From assembly GCF_038396675.1 (NCBI RefSeq), contig NC_088931.1, forward strand, positions 64,177,001 through 64,241,000: DNA of 64,000 nucleotides, given 5' to 3'. The notes under the pieces were generated by a model. That model was not told the origin of the DNA and searched no databases. It saw only the letters and a list, made by a program, of their open reading frames with translations. The translations under genes were made by a program, and so were the position numbers. Of this stretch, positions 1 through 12,774 are shown one piece after another; within the stretch, counting starts at the first letter, position 1; each line of letters starts with the position of its first letter. The stretch comes from Hydra vulgaris. Lineage: Eukaryota; Cnidaria; Hydrozoa; Anthoathecata; Hydridae.

Positions 1-229
1 ATTTTAGAAAAAGCAGAGAGATCAGGACAGATAGGACAGTAATTACTGACATTCAACAACTCTCCTCCTTTAAATATTGATGTAACTTTTGCTATTTTCA
101 ACCGATCAGGAAATATTCCTTGATCAATTGAACATTTAAATACTTTATATAGAACATTTTTTATGGTTTCATATGAGTTAGTAACCACGTTTCCGCTAAT
201 ATCGCCATGATCTATTGCTTTATTGACTT
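1..229 (-). pseudogene. LINE reverse transcriptase fragment, cut by window edge
   Basis: Reading the minus strand gives about 76 codons without a stop. They include QGIFPDRLKIAKVTSIFKGG, followed shortly by NYCPICPDLSAFSK. This is the well-known stretch of CR1/Jockey-type LINE reverse transcriptases (GxFPDxxKxAKVxPIFKxG, then NYRPIS and FSKI), just upstream of the polymerase palm. The frame runs off the left edge of the window, so the catalytic part is not visible. Beyond position 230 the similarity stops, so the visible piece is a fragment or the edge of a larger copy. The RPIS motif is altered to CPIC, which suggests decay. Confidence 0.8.
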
Positions 230-992
<763 letters not shown>

Positions 993-1054
993 GGACGTGG
1001 TGGCACCTGAAAAGCAGGTACGAATTTCCAGAAGAAGGGCCCGGTGAAGTACTT

Positions 1055-3450
1055 TTAACGAGAGACAAATACGCGATCAAGGAAATTATTTATACTAAAA
1101 AAAGTTTTTAATGGATGCAAAATAGTGCGTAATTCATTTGTATCAGCATATTTTTTTATTATGTCTGAATGCTTCAAATTCCATATTTTCTCATGTTCCA
1201 TTGACAAGAGAATACAATCCCCAACATGCTCTAATCTCAACCGATTTGCTGGACGAGTTTTGACAAGTTTCAGTTTGCTGAAAACTCTCTCACACTCTGC
1301 TGAATTTGTTGGAATTGTACTGAATATCTTGGAAAGAACTGCAACTGAGCATCTAACAACTGCAAATACAGCATCTAACATAATCTTCAGCATAAAATTG
1401 TAAATGGTGAGGAAAGAAGACAAAGTTTCGTTATCCTTCTCAGCAGCCTTTCTTGTTATCTCCACAAAATCAACCATTTTAGTAGCGAATTTATTTAAAC
1501 TGATACCAATTTTGAATTTTTTAAGCACTGATTGATTTTTTTCTTGTGAATTAGAGTTAAGCAAATTATGACTAAAATCTTCAATCATATTCTTCAATAA
1601 AAAATGTCTATGCTTTCTAAAACTTTCTGAAAGAAAATCTTTCAACAAGAATTGCAGTTACTAAATCCATTTCGGTATAAAACACTTCTGCTAGCCACTG
1701 ATCTTTAGCCTGAGTAAGCCGTTCATCTTTGTTTCATCGAAGTTCAATCGTTTCTTTTTGCGAGTCCTTTTTTCAACAAATGTTTGCTGTTCAAGCTGAG
1801 CTTCAGTTGAAAATTTAACAGTAGATATAATAGCATTTTGGCTAGAACTGTTCCTTAGTACTTGAAGCTTTTCCAGTGATACATCGACAGATATTATAGC
1901 AATGGAAAAATCAAGTGTTTCTCTTTGAAGAATTTTATTTAGGGGACCCAAGATAGTAAAAATTTCTTTGAAGAGATGCAAGTCACAATTGCTTCATATG
2001 ACTGAAATTAGGATAAAAGACCTTGTGTTTCACTTCGAATATTCATTTTAAATGCCATTTGAAATTTGTTCAAGGCAATCGGTAACTGCAGGGTGTAGTG
2101 TCAGCAGTCGGTATGTAGCATTTTGTAAGGAACTGAAACGAACACTGTGGGTAGCAGCCAGTTTAAGAGACTGATCCACATCCTCAAGAAGAGATTCGCA
2201 CTTCTTAAATATATTATTTCGTTTCTGTATAGAAAAGTCTTTTATTTCTGTACATCACCAGGCTTGTTTTCTGTTCCAAAAAGGTTAACAGAAACAACAA
2301 AAGATTTTGCGCAAGCTTTCATAACCAGATTTCATGAGATCCACAATAAATATTTAATGCCGTGGGAGAACACTGCATCAAGTGTGTTGCAACTCATTTG
2401 TTTATTCTTTGCATATTGCTTGCACCATCAAAAGGCATACACTTTTAAATATCTACGTTATTTAATTTGAGCTCATCTTTGATTTTTTCACTTATTCCTT
2501 TACCAGTTGTTGTTTCAATTTCAACCATTGAAATCAGATGCTCCTTTACAACAGCCTCTTCTGCAGCAAGCGTAAAATAACGTAATACAATAGAAGTTTG
2601 CTCACAGAGTGTAATATCAGTGGTGCCATCAGCAGATAGTGAAAAGAGTACTGAATTATCCTTCTTCTGAAAGACTTCTGAAATATCCTTCTTGACCATC
2701 TGTGTCATAGTATGAATTAGCTTGTTTTAAATGTATAATTAGAAAGAAACGTAAAAAGTTAGAAATTTTTTGCAATATTTGGATTGCTTTGCAAACAATG
2801 CAAAAATCTTTGTCTAGTGATAGAGAGTAGGTTAGCCATGACCTTTTCTACACGACTTCAATGTCATTAACTTTAACTGATTCAGTGTAATACTTAGATA
2901 ACCTTGAATGTTTTGTTGGCTGATTTGGCTTTAATACAATAAATTGCATTTTATTAATCATCTTTGCAATTTTTAGTTCTAGAAATTTAGCTGGATCATT
3001 TTCATTGACATTTACAATGTTGTCTGGTTGCTTCTGATAACCTTTTCTGCTAGAGTTAGGTCCATCGCTGCAGTTACAGGCACTTCATAATTACCCATTT
3101 CTACAGTCACTTACTTAGTTTCAGTAATGTTTCAGTTTCTGAATGTTTCTGAATATTGTAGTTCTACTCCTTTATCTGCTGCAATTATGACATCATGATT
3201 ACTGTCTGTTTCTAGTACAGATGATTGGTCACTAATCTCTGTGATTGGCTCTGTTTCAATAATAGGCTTACTTGTGATGTTCATAATGGATGTTGATGTT
3301 AATTCTACATTCTCTGTTGCTGTAAAAGATGTCCCAGATTTTTCTCTGTATTTATTGCACTTGCATTGACGTGAGACCTGCCGTTTACTTTAATTGTTTT
3401 GGATTACCAGCTGCTTTCAATTCACCAGATTTGTTTTTCCATGTTGCCAT
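1055..3450 (-). pseudogene. Decayed hAT transposase (zinc-finger/RNase H-like/hAT dimerisation)
   Basis: The C-terminal block (1055-1648) contains IPTNSAECERVFSKLKLVKT followed by RPANRL. This is the hAT C-terminal dimerisation signature (SAExxxSxxK..R..L). Further upstream, 1691-1981 is open without a clear motif. 2445-2708 holds FSLSADGTTDITLCEQTS, typical of the ZNF862/KIAA1586-like branch of hAT proteins, with the first catalytic Asp region. At 3450 an ATG begins MATWKNKSGELKAAGNPKQL. The frame then shifts into a Ser/Thr-rich stretch that ends near 3140. Several frame breaks separate these blocks and no introns were needed to explain them. The transposase cuts and pastes the element, and this copy should be inactive. 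Confidence 0.8.
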
Positions 3451-3918
3451 TTTCTTTTTTTTTCCTTTATTTCAGCTGAAGCATAAGTAAATATAAAGTT
3501 AAAAAAACGTCCTATGATAGAAACCAGGGCATTGGTTTCTTTGAGTTATAACTATTATCAGTGCATGGAATTTATAAATAGTAGCACTATTCATAAAGTC
3601 CATGGACTGATAGAGAGTGGACTGGAGCATATTGAGTAGTAGTGAATGAAAGTAATGGCAAAAATTCATTAGGCACATAATTTATTTATAAAAATTCATT
3701 AGGCACATAATATATCAAACATATATTAACCATATTTGTCAATGCAAAGCAAATGAATTCATGCGTTTTATATATTTATTGTTTTGAACTTTCCAATAAC
3801 ATTTTTCTCTTTTTTCTGTTCATGGGATGGTTAATTTCATCAGATAAAGAGGAGAATTAGTTAATCGTTTGTCACTACAATGCTTGTTTTCGGTATCCTT
3901 TTCGTTTAGCAATACTGC

Positions 3919-4087
3919 CTAACCTTCTTCTGTTTCAGCCATCCTTGCGTCAACATATCGTTCTCTTCGTTTTTTTAGCCGAGATGCTCGTTGTTCAGCT
4001 GATTCATTTGCTCTAGCACCAAATTTCCGTTCTCTTTCTCGAGCAAGACAAGCTAATCGATTAATTTCAGTTTCCAGCTTTCTTTTT
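3919..4087 (-). pseudogene. Arg/Glu-rich 'ANESAEQRASRLKKRRER' fragment inside the hAT
   Basis: This is a 55-codon minus-strand frame reading ACLARERERKFGARANESAE, then QRASRLKKRRERYVDARMAE, ending EEG and a stop. Charged repeats of the ESAEQR..RL..RRER type are common in N-terminal extensions of Helitron helicases and in many other invertebrate mobile-element proteins. They are not part of the hAT core. It may be an extra exon of this hAT family or a captured piece. No good start codon precedes it. Confidence 0.5.
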
Positions 4088-4611
4088 TACATTTAGCTAT
4101 CTTCTTTATATTTCTACGTTTATAAGATATTTACTTTAAAAACTTTATTATTTCTTAATTACTATTTATAAGTAAAGATTAAAGCATTACTTACTTTTTT
4201 ACAGTATAAAATCTATTAATTTCAGGTCAACAACTTTTTTTATTATTATTATACGCTTTATTTATTTACGCTAAAAAAAGTTTGTTGTTTTTTTTTTGTT
4301 TCAATTACTTTTCTTAACGAGCTTTTTATTTACGCTAAACTAAAGTTTAGCTTATTTCTTTTATTATTACCGCCGACTTAGTGTTTGTTTTGCGCGGACA
4401 CCAAACAAACAAACAAACCGACGTGAAAGCAAGTTAAATAAAATTTTGTAAAAAATGCCCTGATAGAAACTTATAGAACTAAAATAAATTTTTTCTCTTT
4501 AAGGATTGGGGGCCTAATTTCTTTTTGGGGGCCCAGTTTACTGAGCCAGAATCAGGGCCCAGTACAAGTCCTCGTACCCTCGTACTAGGCCACCACGTCC
4601 CTGATATATAT

Positions 4612-5691
4612 ATATATTTAAGGTCGGCGATTGTTTTGCGGACATCGTTTATATTTTTTATGGTGAAACTTTTGTCAATAAATGTTTTAACCAATCTTAA
4701 ACAGTTTAAGATTGGCAATTTTTTGCCAACTTTAGTTTTTCTTATTCCAAGGGTTCTATATATGTAATTATGATTTTATACTTATAAATAATGATTTTTC
4801 TTGTTTTGATTTACAAAAATTATAACTTTTTAGATTATTGGTAGATTAAAAGAATTAACGATGGTAACGGTATCTAATTTATTTCAAGTACTTAATCACA
4901 ACAATTTAAAAAATTTAAATATGGAATTTAAGATAAATTAGCATAGTTCAAATTAAATTTTTAATGCAACGATAACTATATAACTTTATTATTCATTATA
5001 GCTATATATAAGTAACTTAATGTTTAATTATTTTGTAGTCATGTAGCTTTTGAATTTTAGAATACGTCATTGAAGGAGTGTTTGAAATGTTAAAGGAGCC
5101 TTTATTTAAGTAATTTAAATATGAATTTATATATAGTTTCTTCCATTTCTCTATATAAAAAAAAGAAATATTATATATAATTAATATATAGTCATAAATA
5201 CTTCGACATAAAGTTACGTTATGTGTTATGAATTGTTTTATTTTATAGATCTAATAAATGTGCTAACAGTTTAAAATTGCAGGTATGATTTATTTTGATG
5301 ATGATAATCATTATTTTCTTATTTTTTACTAATTTGTTTAATAAATGTTAAATACATGCATTTTAACTTGAGTTTTGGAAAAAAAAAATTTATTAGAAGG
5401 TTTATAATAATATTTTTATAAAGGATTTAAACTTTATAGAATTTTTAAAGAATGTAAAAGTTAATCAGTTTAAGTCTTGGCCAATTTTTAGTTTATAAAA
5501 TATAATATTATACTTTATATACCATGCAATCCACCATAATTTAGATCATTGACTTTTAAGTCAACTAAAATTTACAGCATTTTAGCTTATTAACAGTTAA
5601 ATTGTTAAAGTAAAATTTCTCAGATAAAATTGTTTATAAAAATGCACTCAAATATGTTTTTATTTCAGGATGATAAAGTTTGGCAAAGTTG
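4612..5691. other. AT-rich stretch with possible upstream micro-exons
   Basis: There is no long frame. Two places look like small exons of the plus-strand gene that follows. One is 5249-5282, preceded by TTTTATAG and followed by GTATGA, open as SNKCANSLKLQ. The other is the segment after TTTATTTCAG at 5669, GATGATAAAGTTTGG..., which is interrupted by the mariner at 5692. The latter resembles the exon after 7250 (TTTGTTTCAG then GATGAGAATGTTAAA). Both are weak. Confidence 0.3.
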
Positions 5692-5886
5692 TACTTAGGT
5701 CGTTAAAGAAGTTCATAGAACTTCATCTATAAAGGTACAATGAGACAGGAAATAATTAAATATTTATATATCATTTTAAACTGTGTTTAGTTATGAACAT
5801 TCTAGGTACTTGTTGAAATATTTTGAATGTTTATTAAAAAAGTTATTTAAATTTTATTATATACATTTAAAAGAAAAAATTTAAAG

Positions 5887-6932
5887 ATGGAAAAATTTGA
5901 ATATTGAGGATATATAAAAACCCTTGCTCTACTTAGGGTTTCAGCCCAAGCCATAACTGATAAATTGGTTTTAGTTCATGGTGACCAAGCTCCAAAATAT
6001 AGTACAGTTGCCAAGTGAGCTACTTTATTTAAAGATGGTAGAGAGAGTCTCAGAAATGATCCTTGCTCAAGGCACCCTCAAACCACGTATACAGCTGAGA
6101 GTATTGAACGTATGCGAGCCATTATTGAAGAAAATTTGCATGCAACACATGATATAATTAAAGCCCTGACATCGGTTAATTGTTTTACAATCAACAAAAT
6201 CATTAACAGCGCATTTAAAAAAAAGAAAATTAACATCCCGTTGGATACCCCACGAGTTAACCGATCAAAATCACAAGAATAGATTTGAGGCATGTAAGGC
6301 AAATTTAGCCCTTTTCAGAAGTGGCCCATGGAGACTCTGTGATATTATTACAGGTTATGAGTTTGTTTTATTTAAGACAAGTTGGACACAAGTCAGCTAA
6401 TACTAGTTGGGTCAGTGAAGGTGAAAGTCTAAGAACTATAGTAAGATGCAACAGGTTTCAGCTGAAAAACATGTTCTACATCTTCTTCAAAACAACAAGT
6501 GTTGTTCCTTTGGGTTATGTTGAAAAGGGAGACACCGTTACTAGCGAATATTATATAAAAAATTGTTTGAAACCTCTTATATGTGAAATAGATAATCAAA
6601 GACCTGAAACAGACTCTTAAAATTTCAAATTTCTCCATGAAAATGCTTGACCTCATTTGACCATCACAAATTGTCTAAACCAAGCTTGAATTACAATAAT
6701 TCACCACCAAACATACTCACCTGACTTAGCTCCATCCGATTATTGGCTATTTGACTTGATAAAAAAAAATTTTGACGACGATACTGACGTCGAAATTAAA
6801 AAAACTTGCATAACGAAGCTACTTCAAAGTATACCCAAAGAAGAGTATAAAAAAATGTTTGACAAATGACTTGAAAGGATGCAACTTTGTATAGATAATG
6901 ATGGACATTATTTTGAACAGTTAATAAAATAA
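5887..6932 (+). pseudogene. mariner transposase, broken
   Basis: The start is ATGGAAAAATTTGAA. The N-terminal half keeps the mariner helix-turn-helix linker (GRESLRNDPCSRHPQTTYTA, then ESIERMRAIIEENLHATHDI). The middle reads NTSWVSEGESLRTIVRC in place of the usual SMEWxxKGES region. Later FKFLHENA then PH resembles the ILLHDNARPH box around the second catalytic Asp. HQTYSPDLAPSDYWLFDLIK is the classic C-terminal mariner motif (YSPDLAPSDYHLF) carrying the third acidic residue. The frame ends EQLIK-stop at 6930-6932. Several internal stops and frame changes break it, and the second-Asp motif reads HENA. Confidence 0.85.
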
Positions 6933-6948
6933 AATCAACAAGAAACTC

Positions 6949-6956
<8 letters not shown>

Positions 6957-7023
<67 letters not shown>
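6957..7023. repeat. (TTA)n microsatellite
   Basis: Pure TTA trinucleotide run inside the right part of the mariner, just upstream of its right inverted repeat. Confidence 0.95.
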
Positions 7024-7025
<2 letters not shown>

Positions 7026-7967
7026 GGGGAGTTCTAGGAACATTCCTAACGACCTAAGTATTTACACAAACCCATGGATTGTTGACAGTTATTTATATAT
7101 AATCAACTTTATTGACACAGACTGGGTAATAAAAGTGCCATAGATGAGGTTTTAAAAAAAATCTAGTTGCAGTTTTAATTTGTTAAATTTTCTTTTGAGT
7201 TTTTTATAAAATTGTTTATCAAAATATAAACAAAAATGTTTTTGTTTCAGGATGAGAATGTTAAAATTAGTATTGAAGAAGACCAGAACACGCCAGTTTG
7301 TTTACTTAACTTAGTATTTATATTAGTTCAATTACATTAGTTTGCATAATTTACATAATTTAAATAAAAATCTAAAAAACACAGAATGTGATTTTTTTTT
7401 AAATATACCTTAAGCATTTAGACAAAATTATATTTAAACAAACCAATGAGTTATTTACACTTATTTATATATAATTGACTTTATCTATTATTAATACAGA
7501 CTGGAAAATAAAAGTTTTGACCTGTATTTAATAAAAATGTCTATATAATAGATTTATAGTTGTTAATTATATTTTTAGAATTTAACTAAGTGTGCAGAAA
7601 AGTTTAAATGCCCTGTACAAGCCGTATATGAGGTTTTTCCGAATAAAAATTCAGTGAAAGTTTTTAATTTATTCAATTTTGTTTAGAATTCTGATTATAT
7701 ATAAATGCATGTTTGTTTCATTTTTCCTACATGCCTTTAAAAAACGATGGTATAAACTTATGGTATAAACCTTGATATTTTACGATTTACAAACACATAT
7801 AACATTTTAAAGTTTATTCTAAATTTATAATTTTAGGATATTGAAAATATGTTTTCTGATGGTGAATTCGATGTAAATATTTCAAAATTAAATATTATGA
7901 TTAGTTTTCTTTGTTTATTTGTTTGACCTCATTAAATATATTAAAATAATAATTTTAGTTTCTTATT

Positions 7968-8075
7968 GAGAAATCTTTACCACACCAAGAAATTGAGAAA
8001 TCTTTGCCACACCAAGAAATTGAGAAATCTTTGCCACACCAAGAAATTGAGAAATCTTTGCCACACCAAGAAATT
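7968..8075 (+). repeat. Four 27-bp in-frame repeats (EKSLPHQEI)
   Basis: The exon at 7959-8099 is mostly four copies of a 27-bp unit that encode EKSLPHQEI each time. The first copy differs from the others at one base (TTA for TTG in the Leu codon). The near identity suggests recent expansion in a coding exon. Confidence 0.9.
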
Positions 8076-8663
8076 GGCAATGTTCATGTTGATAATAATG
8101 TAAGTTTGTAATAAATTTGTTTTCAGAATTTAATTAATAAAAAAAACTTTTTATGTTGTATAAATATTACTTTTTATTATTACTTTAGAAGTTTCTTACT
8201 TCAATGCCAAATAAAGTTTTTACCTACAAATTAAAATTACGAGTATCTAGGAAATTTTCAAAAGTAGTAAAATTTTAAACAAATATTATTTGTTAAAGTT
8301 ATAAATATATTAAAATCTTTTTTTTTTTGCATATAGATTTGAATAAATTTTTTAAATCCTCAAATCTGTTAAATCTTTTACATATTATCTAGGCTAGAAA
8401 AGAAACTCCAGCTTCTTCATTGAATGAAGTATGTTTTTTGATTTTTGTATCTCCTAATTTTACAAGTTACTGATGAATCCATTACATCCCAGTTTTATTT
8501 TCAAACAGTTTTTTATAAATTATAATTCCATTACAATATCTATTTCAGACCGAAAATGCAGAGACCAGCGCTGAAGAAGACACTGGCTCAGAAATACATT
8601 CAATCAATGTAAATACTTCATGTTATTTTACATTTTACATTTTTGTTACATTTTCATTCACTG

Positions 8664-8900
8664 AAAAGTTTTTTTTTATCTTTATTTAGAGTTTTGTTGA
8701 TGTTGAGCAAGATGTAGTTGTGGTTGATGTATGATGTATTTCTACATTCTCTTAATTTATAACAATAACTTTGTGTGAAAATGAATGAAAAGTTTTTTTT
8801 AATCTTTATTTAGAGTTTTGTTGATGTTGAGCAAGATGTAGATGAGGTTGATGTATGATGTATTTCTACATTCTCTTAATTTATAACAATAATTGTGTAT
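8664..8900 (+). repeat. Tandem duplication carrying one exon
   Basis: Two copies of about 113 bp lie 124 bp apart, each with the same polypyrimidine tract, acceptor, 39-bp exon, donor and following intron sequence. The exons (8690-8728 and 8814-8852) encode SFVDVEQDVVVVD and SFVDVEQDVDEVD. Both are phase 0, so the duplication adds 13 residues without changing frame. Confidence 0.88.
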
Positions 8901-11388
8901 ATATAAATATATAAGTTAAAAGTTGTAATTAATAATTTTTTATCAAAGATTTTATGTTTACATTAATCAACTTATTTTAGAATAAAAATAAGGTTGATGC
9001 TGTTGGTAAATAATTTATTGTTTTTTTAATAACTGTTTAATAGTTTAATTGTTATAAGTTTAATAATTGATTAATAATTTAATGGTTAATAGTTTAATTG
9101 ATAATTTAATTGTAAAAAAATTAAGATATTTATTAACTTCAAATTCATTTCACTCTTGAATTATTTATGTTAGGGTAAATACAATAAACTAAAATTTGAA
9201 AAATAATTTTAGGTATTCCAAAAAGAAAAAGTGGTCATAAAAGGCACTTTTGTTTATATTGTAAAAAACGTGTTTGGAATCCTCCTCGACATTTTATGAA
9301 TATTTTTAAATCAGAAGATGATGTTAAGAAAGCTCTATTACACCCATTAAGAAGTAAAGAAAGGTCTCATGCTTGGAATATCATTACCAGGCAAGGGGAT
9401 TACCTAGCTAATATAAATCTTCTTAAAGATAATCAAAATAATCTTTTTGTTGTCAGAGAGTCATCAGCCAAAGTAATGGAGCTTGTACCTTGTATAAACT
9501 GTCATGGAATGTTTAATGCTAAAACTCTTTACAAACATGCTAAAAACTGTAAACCAAAAATTTGGAAATAACTTTAAATAAAAATTTATCTTCAAGTCGA
9601 GCTATGCTTGGTGTTGCTGTAGGTGATAAGAAGTTTGGTGAAGTGCATGAGCTCATACTATCAAAAATGAAGCAGGGCGATCTTCACCTTATTATCCGTA
9701 ATGACAATTCATTATTAATGTATGCTGCTGTTGAGATGCAAAAAAAAAAAAAAGATAGATATCATGATATTAGGTATTCTTTGCGTTGCCTTGCTGGAAT
9801 TTTGCAAATATTTCGAAGGAATGATATGCAAGAAAATGCTGTTGCAAGTTTGTTGGTGTTACCAGAAAATTTTGATCTTATTACTTCAGCAGTCAAAATT
9901 TTTTCTGAATATAATGGCCCTAGAGATATAGGGAAACCGAATACTTTTCTAAAGGCAGGATTTTGTTTACGCAATCTAGCACTTACTGTAAGAGCACTTG
10001 TTTTGAGAGAAAACTGTAGTATTAAAATCGAAAAAATAAGAAACTTTTTAGAGTTATATGATAGTGACTGGCAAGTTATGGCAAGAAATGCAAGGTCAAC
10101 TTATGAATCTGATAAAGCAAATCAGCCTGATGAACTGCCATTGGAGGGTGATATAATGATTTTAAGGAAACACATTTTGGATGGAATGGGAGACTGTGTT
10201 TATCGCATTGAGTCTTCTAGTTTTTCAAATAAAGATGTTAAACAACTTGCTAAATTAACTTTGACACAAGTATTAACTTTTAATACTAGACGTGGTGGAG
10301 AAGTATCAAAATTAAAACTTTTGCAGTGGCAAGGTGTCAAGGATGGAAGATGGAAAAGGCAAACCAATATTAACAATCTTGATGACCATGTAGAAAAAAT
10401 TCTTGCTGATCATATGCAGGTTTGCTATATTGAAGGAAAAAATAAAAAAAGTAAAAATAAAAATGCTTTGGTGCCGATACTTTTTACCAGTGAAATGATT
10501 GAGACCATAAGGTTAATTGTAAAACATAAGTTGTATCTAGAGGCTCATGATAGTAACCCTTATGTTTTTGCATACGGTGAATTTTATTTAAAAGGTTGGG
10601 ATACTCTTCAAAGCATAACTAAGAGTGTTTCAAATCTTCAAAAGCCAAGACTTATAACACCTACAAGAACACGCAAAACTTTTGGCAACAATAATGCAGC
10701 TACTAGATATGAATGATGCTGAATTAACATTTCTTACAAATCATTTTGGTCATACTAAAGATGTTCACATGAATTGGTATAGAAAGGAAGACGCTACCAT
10801 AGAGCTGACCAAAGTAGCAAAAGTTCTTATAGCTATTGGTGATGGGAAATCTGTAAAGAACAAGAAGATTGATGATGTTCTTGAAAAAAATAATAGAGTT
10901 TTAGAAAATAACTCTCATGTTGTTAGTGTTTCAATGGGTAAACAGTCAGGTAAAAGTTAATAATAATATTTAACAATAAAAATTTTTAATTGTTTTTAAA
11001 TGATTACATGGTTAAAGTGTTAAGGAACACAAACATTTTATGCTGCAATACTCTGTTTTCTTATTTTATTTGATAAATGTGTTTCTATAGAAAAAAGAAA
11101 ACAGTACACACCAAATAATAACTGTGAGGACGTGTTAAAACCTATTAAAAAGGTATTAATTGCTATCACAACTGGTTTAAATGTAATGTTATGAAAATAG
11201 TTTTCAAGTTTGTAAACATTTTTAAAAATTAAACTTAATAAAATATGTTTATTAATTTATAGAAAAAGACGTGGGAAACATGGACTGAGGAAGAAAATGA
11301 AGCAATTAATAAAGCTTTTCAAGTTCATTTTTTACAGAAAAAGATACCTCAATTGCACGAGGTGTTGCTAGCAATTAAAAACTTTTGA

Positions 11389-11575
11389 AATAAAGAGGAC
11401 ATAAAATATTAAAAATAAAGTTAGAAACAATATTTTAAGAATGTAAAAAGTAGCTTTTTATACTAACTATACTGTAAAGTAAAGATTTCATCTAAAGTGT
11501 TTAAATGACATTTAAATAAGCGAAAATAGTTTGTAGTTTGTAATAAATTGTTTCAGTAATTTCAGTTCTCTAATT
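11389..11575. other. AT-rich 3' flank, nothing recognised
   Basis: Possible 3' untranslated region of the recombinase-like gene. AATAAA-like strings occur, but none can be singled out. Confidence 0.3.
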
Positions 11576-11890
11576 TTAGAGAGTTAATTATTAGATTAAC
11601 TCTTAGACTAGAGTTATTTATCGGATTAATTTCAAGACAAGAGTTATTTATTAGATTAATTTCAAGGCTAGAGTTATTTATTAGATTAGTTACTAGACTA
11701 GAGTTATTTATTTGATTAATTTCAGGACTAGATTTATTTGTTAGATTAATCCTAGACTAGAGTTATTTATTAGATTAGTTTCTAGACTAGAGTTATTTAT
11801 GACATTTATTACTAGACTAGAGTTATTTATTACATTAATTACTAGACTAGAGTTATTTATTAGAATAATTTCTAGCCTAGATTTATTTAT
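11576..11890. repeat. Minisatellite, about ten units of ~31 bp
   Basis: Repeated unit close to CTAGAGTTATTTATTAGATT followed by AATTTCTAGA, with point differences between copies. The CTAGACTAGAG junction recurs at roughly 31-bp intervals. Confidence 0.88.
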
Positions 11891-12314
11891 TATAATTATC
11901 AGATTTTATTGAATATTAGATTAATATTATATAAGGTCCAACAAAAGAAACTGTCTTTCCTCTTCTTTTTGTTTTATTTTATTTATTTACTTATTTGATT
12001 AATTTAAAATAAAAATATGTAAAATGAAATGATCATTTAGAATTTTCATTAAAGAAGAATCCTATTACATGATCTAGGGTCATATGATTCAATATTTAAA
12101 ATGGCATTCCATATGCAGCTCCGATAAAGATTTCTTAACATTGCAAAGATAAAAGAAACGTTATGTTAGAAAAATATGTTTTAGTTAATGTAGTTAGATT
12201 TTTCGACTCGTAAGAATTTATCTATTGCTATTTCTTTTACCTATTTTTACATTATGTTAATATGTTAATAAAATTGTCTTATGTTAAAACCAAATTGATT
12301 TTTCTTTTTTTAGG

Positions 12315-12478
12315 GAAGTTTCTACATAATTATGACGCGTATTTTAGAAATGATTTCATTAGGTGAAACTCAGTGAAACTCTGATTTTCACCTTTTAAAT
12401 CATAAACTAATAGCCATAGAAAAAGACTATACAATTGCGAAGGAACAAAGGCAACTTGCAAGAAAAAAAAGCAATTAG
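12315..12478 (+). other. Possible coding exon fragment
   Basis: After TTTTTTTAG (acceptor-like) a short frame reads FHLLNHKLIAIEKDYTIAKE then QRQLARKKSN and a stop. The Leu/Ile-Glu/Lys pattern resembles the C-terminal coiled helix of Myb/SANT-type transposon proteins. It is too short to assign and may be a transposon remnant. Confidence 0.3.
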
Positions 12479-12774
12479 TAAGTTTTATTAAATTTTTTAA
12501 ATTAGTTTCTTGTTTAACAACGTTAAGTTTTTATATTACCCCTAATATTTTCGCATTGAAATAACATTTGAATACCTTAATCGTGGTATGTATTCAAATC
12601 GAGTTTTTGTAAGCAACATAACGTTATGATAAAAACATTGAACACATTTTTAACGAGGTGATCAGGTAATAGGAACTACCAAGTTCTTAATAACTGATGA
12701 GCTCGTCTTCCTTTCAAGTTCTTAGTAACGGACGAACTTAGTTCAAGTTCTTGTTAACTGAAGGACTTAAGATT

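Larger units (their letters stand above)
5692..7060 (+). mobile_element. mariner-like DNA transposon with terminal inverted repeats
   Basis: The left end TACTTAGGTCGTTAAAGAAG (from 5692) matches the reverse complement of the right end, TACTTAGGTCGTTAGGAATG (to 7060), and the match continues for about 30 bp. Both ends include the TA dinucleotide used as the target by the mariner/Tc1 superfamily. The interior codes for a decayed mariner transposase (5887-6932). Length is 1.37 kb, normal for mariner. A (TTA)n tract lies just inside the right end. The element sits inside the repeat-rich 5' part of the recombinase-like gene. Confidence 0.88.
7251..11388 (+). pseudogene. Multi-exon Crypton-like tyrosine recombinase protein, two frameshifts
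   Basis: Short phase-0 exons bounded by AG/GT precede a large one: 7251-7295 (weak), 7837-7872, 7959-8099, 8393-8428, 8549-8608, 8690-8728, 8814-8852, 8981-9005, then 9213-10949, 11091-11152 and 11263-11388. The short exons encode an acidic, Glu/Asp/Val-rich segment. The large exon starts with FCLYCKKRVWNPPRHFMN and CINCHGMFNAKTLYKHAKNC, two CxxC...H...(H/C) fingers. The core has LTFNTRRGGEVSKLKL (catalytic Arg), TRTRKTFATIMQLL (Arg box) and NHFGHTKDVHMNWYR (His and nucleophilic Tyr), the tyrosine-recombinase order seen in Cryptons and related fish/cnidarian proteins. The tail WTEEENEAINKAFQVHF is Myb/SANT-like, as in that family. One base is missing near 9558 and one extra G lies near 10682. 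These could be real mutations or assembly errors. A host gene or an immobile Crypton are both possible, since no terminal repeats were seen. Confidence 0.75.
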
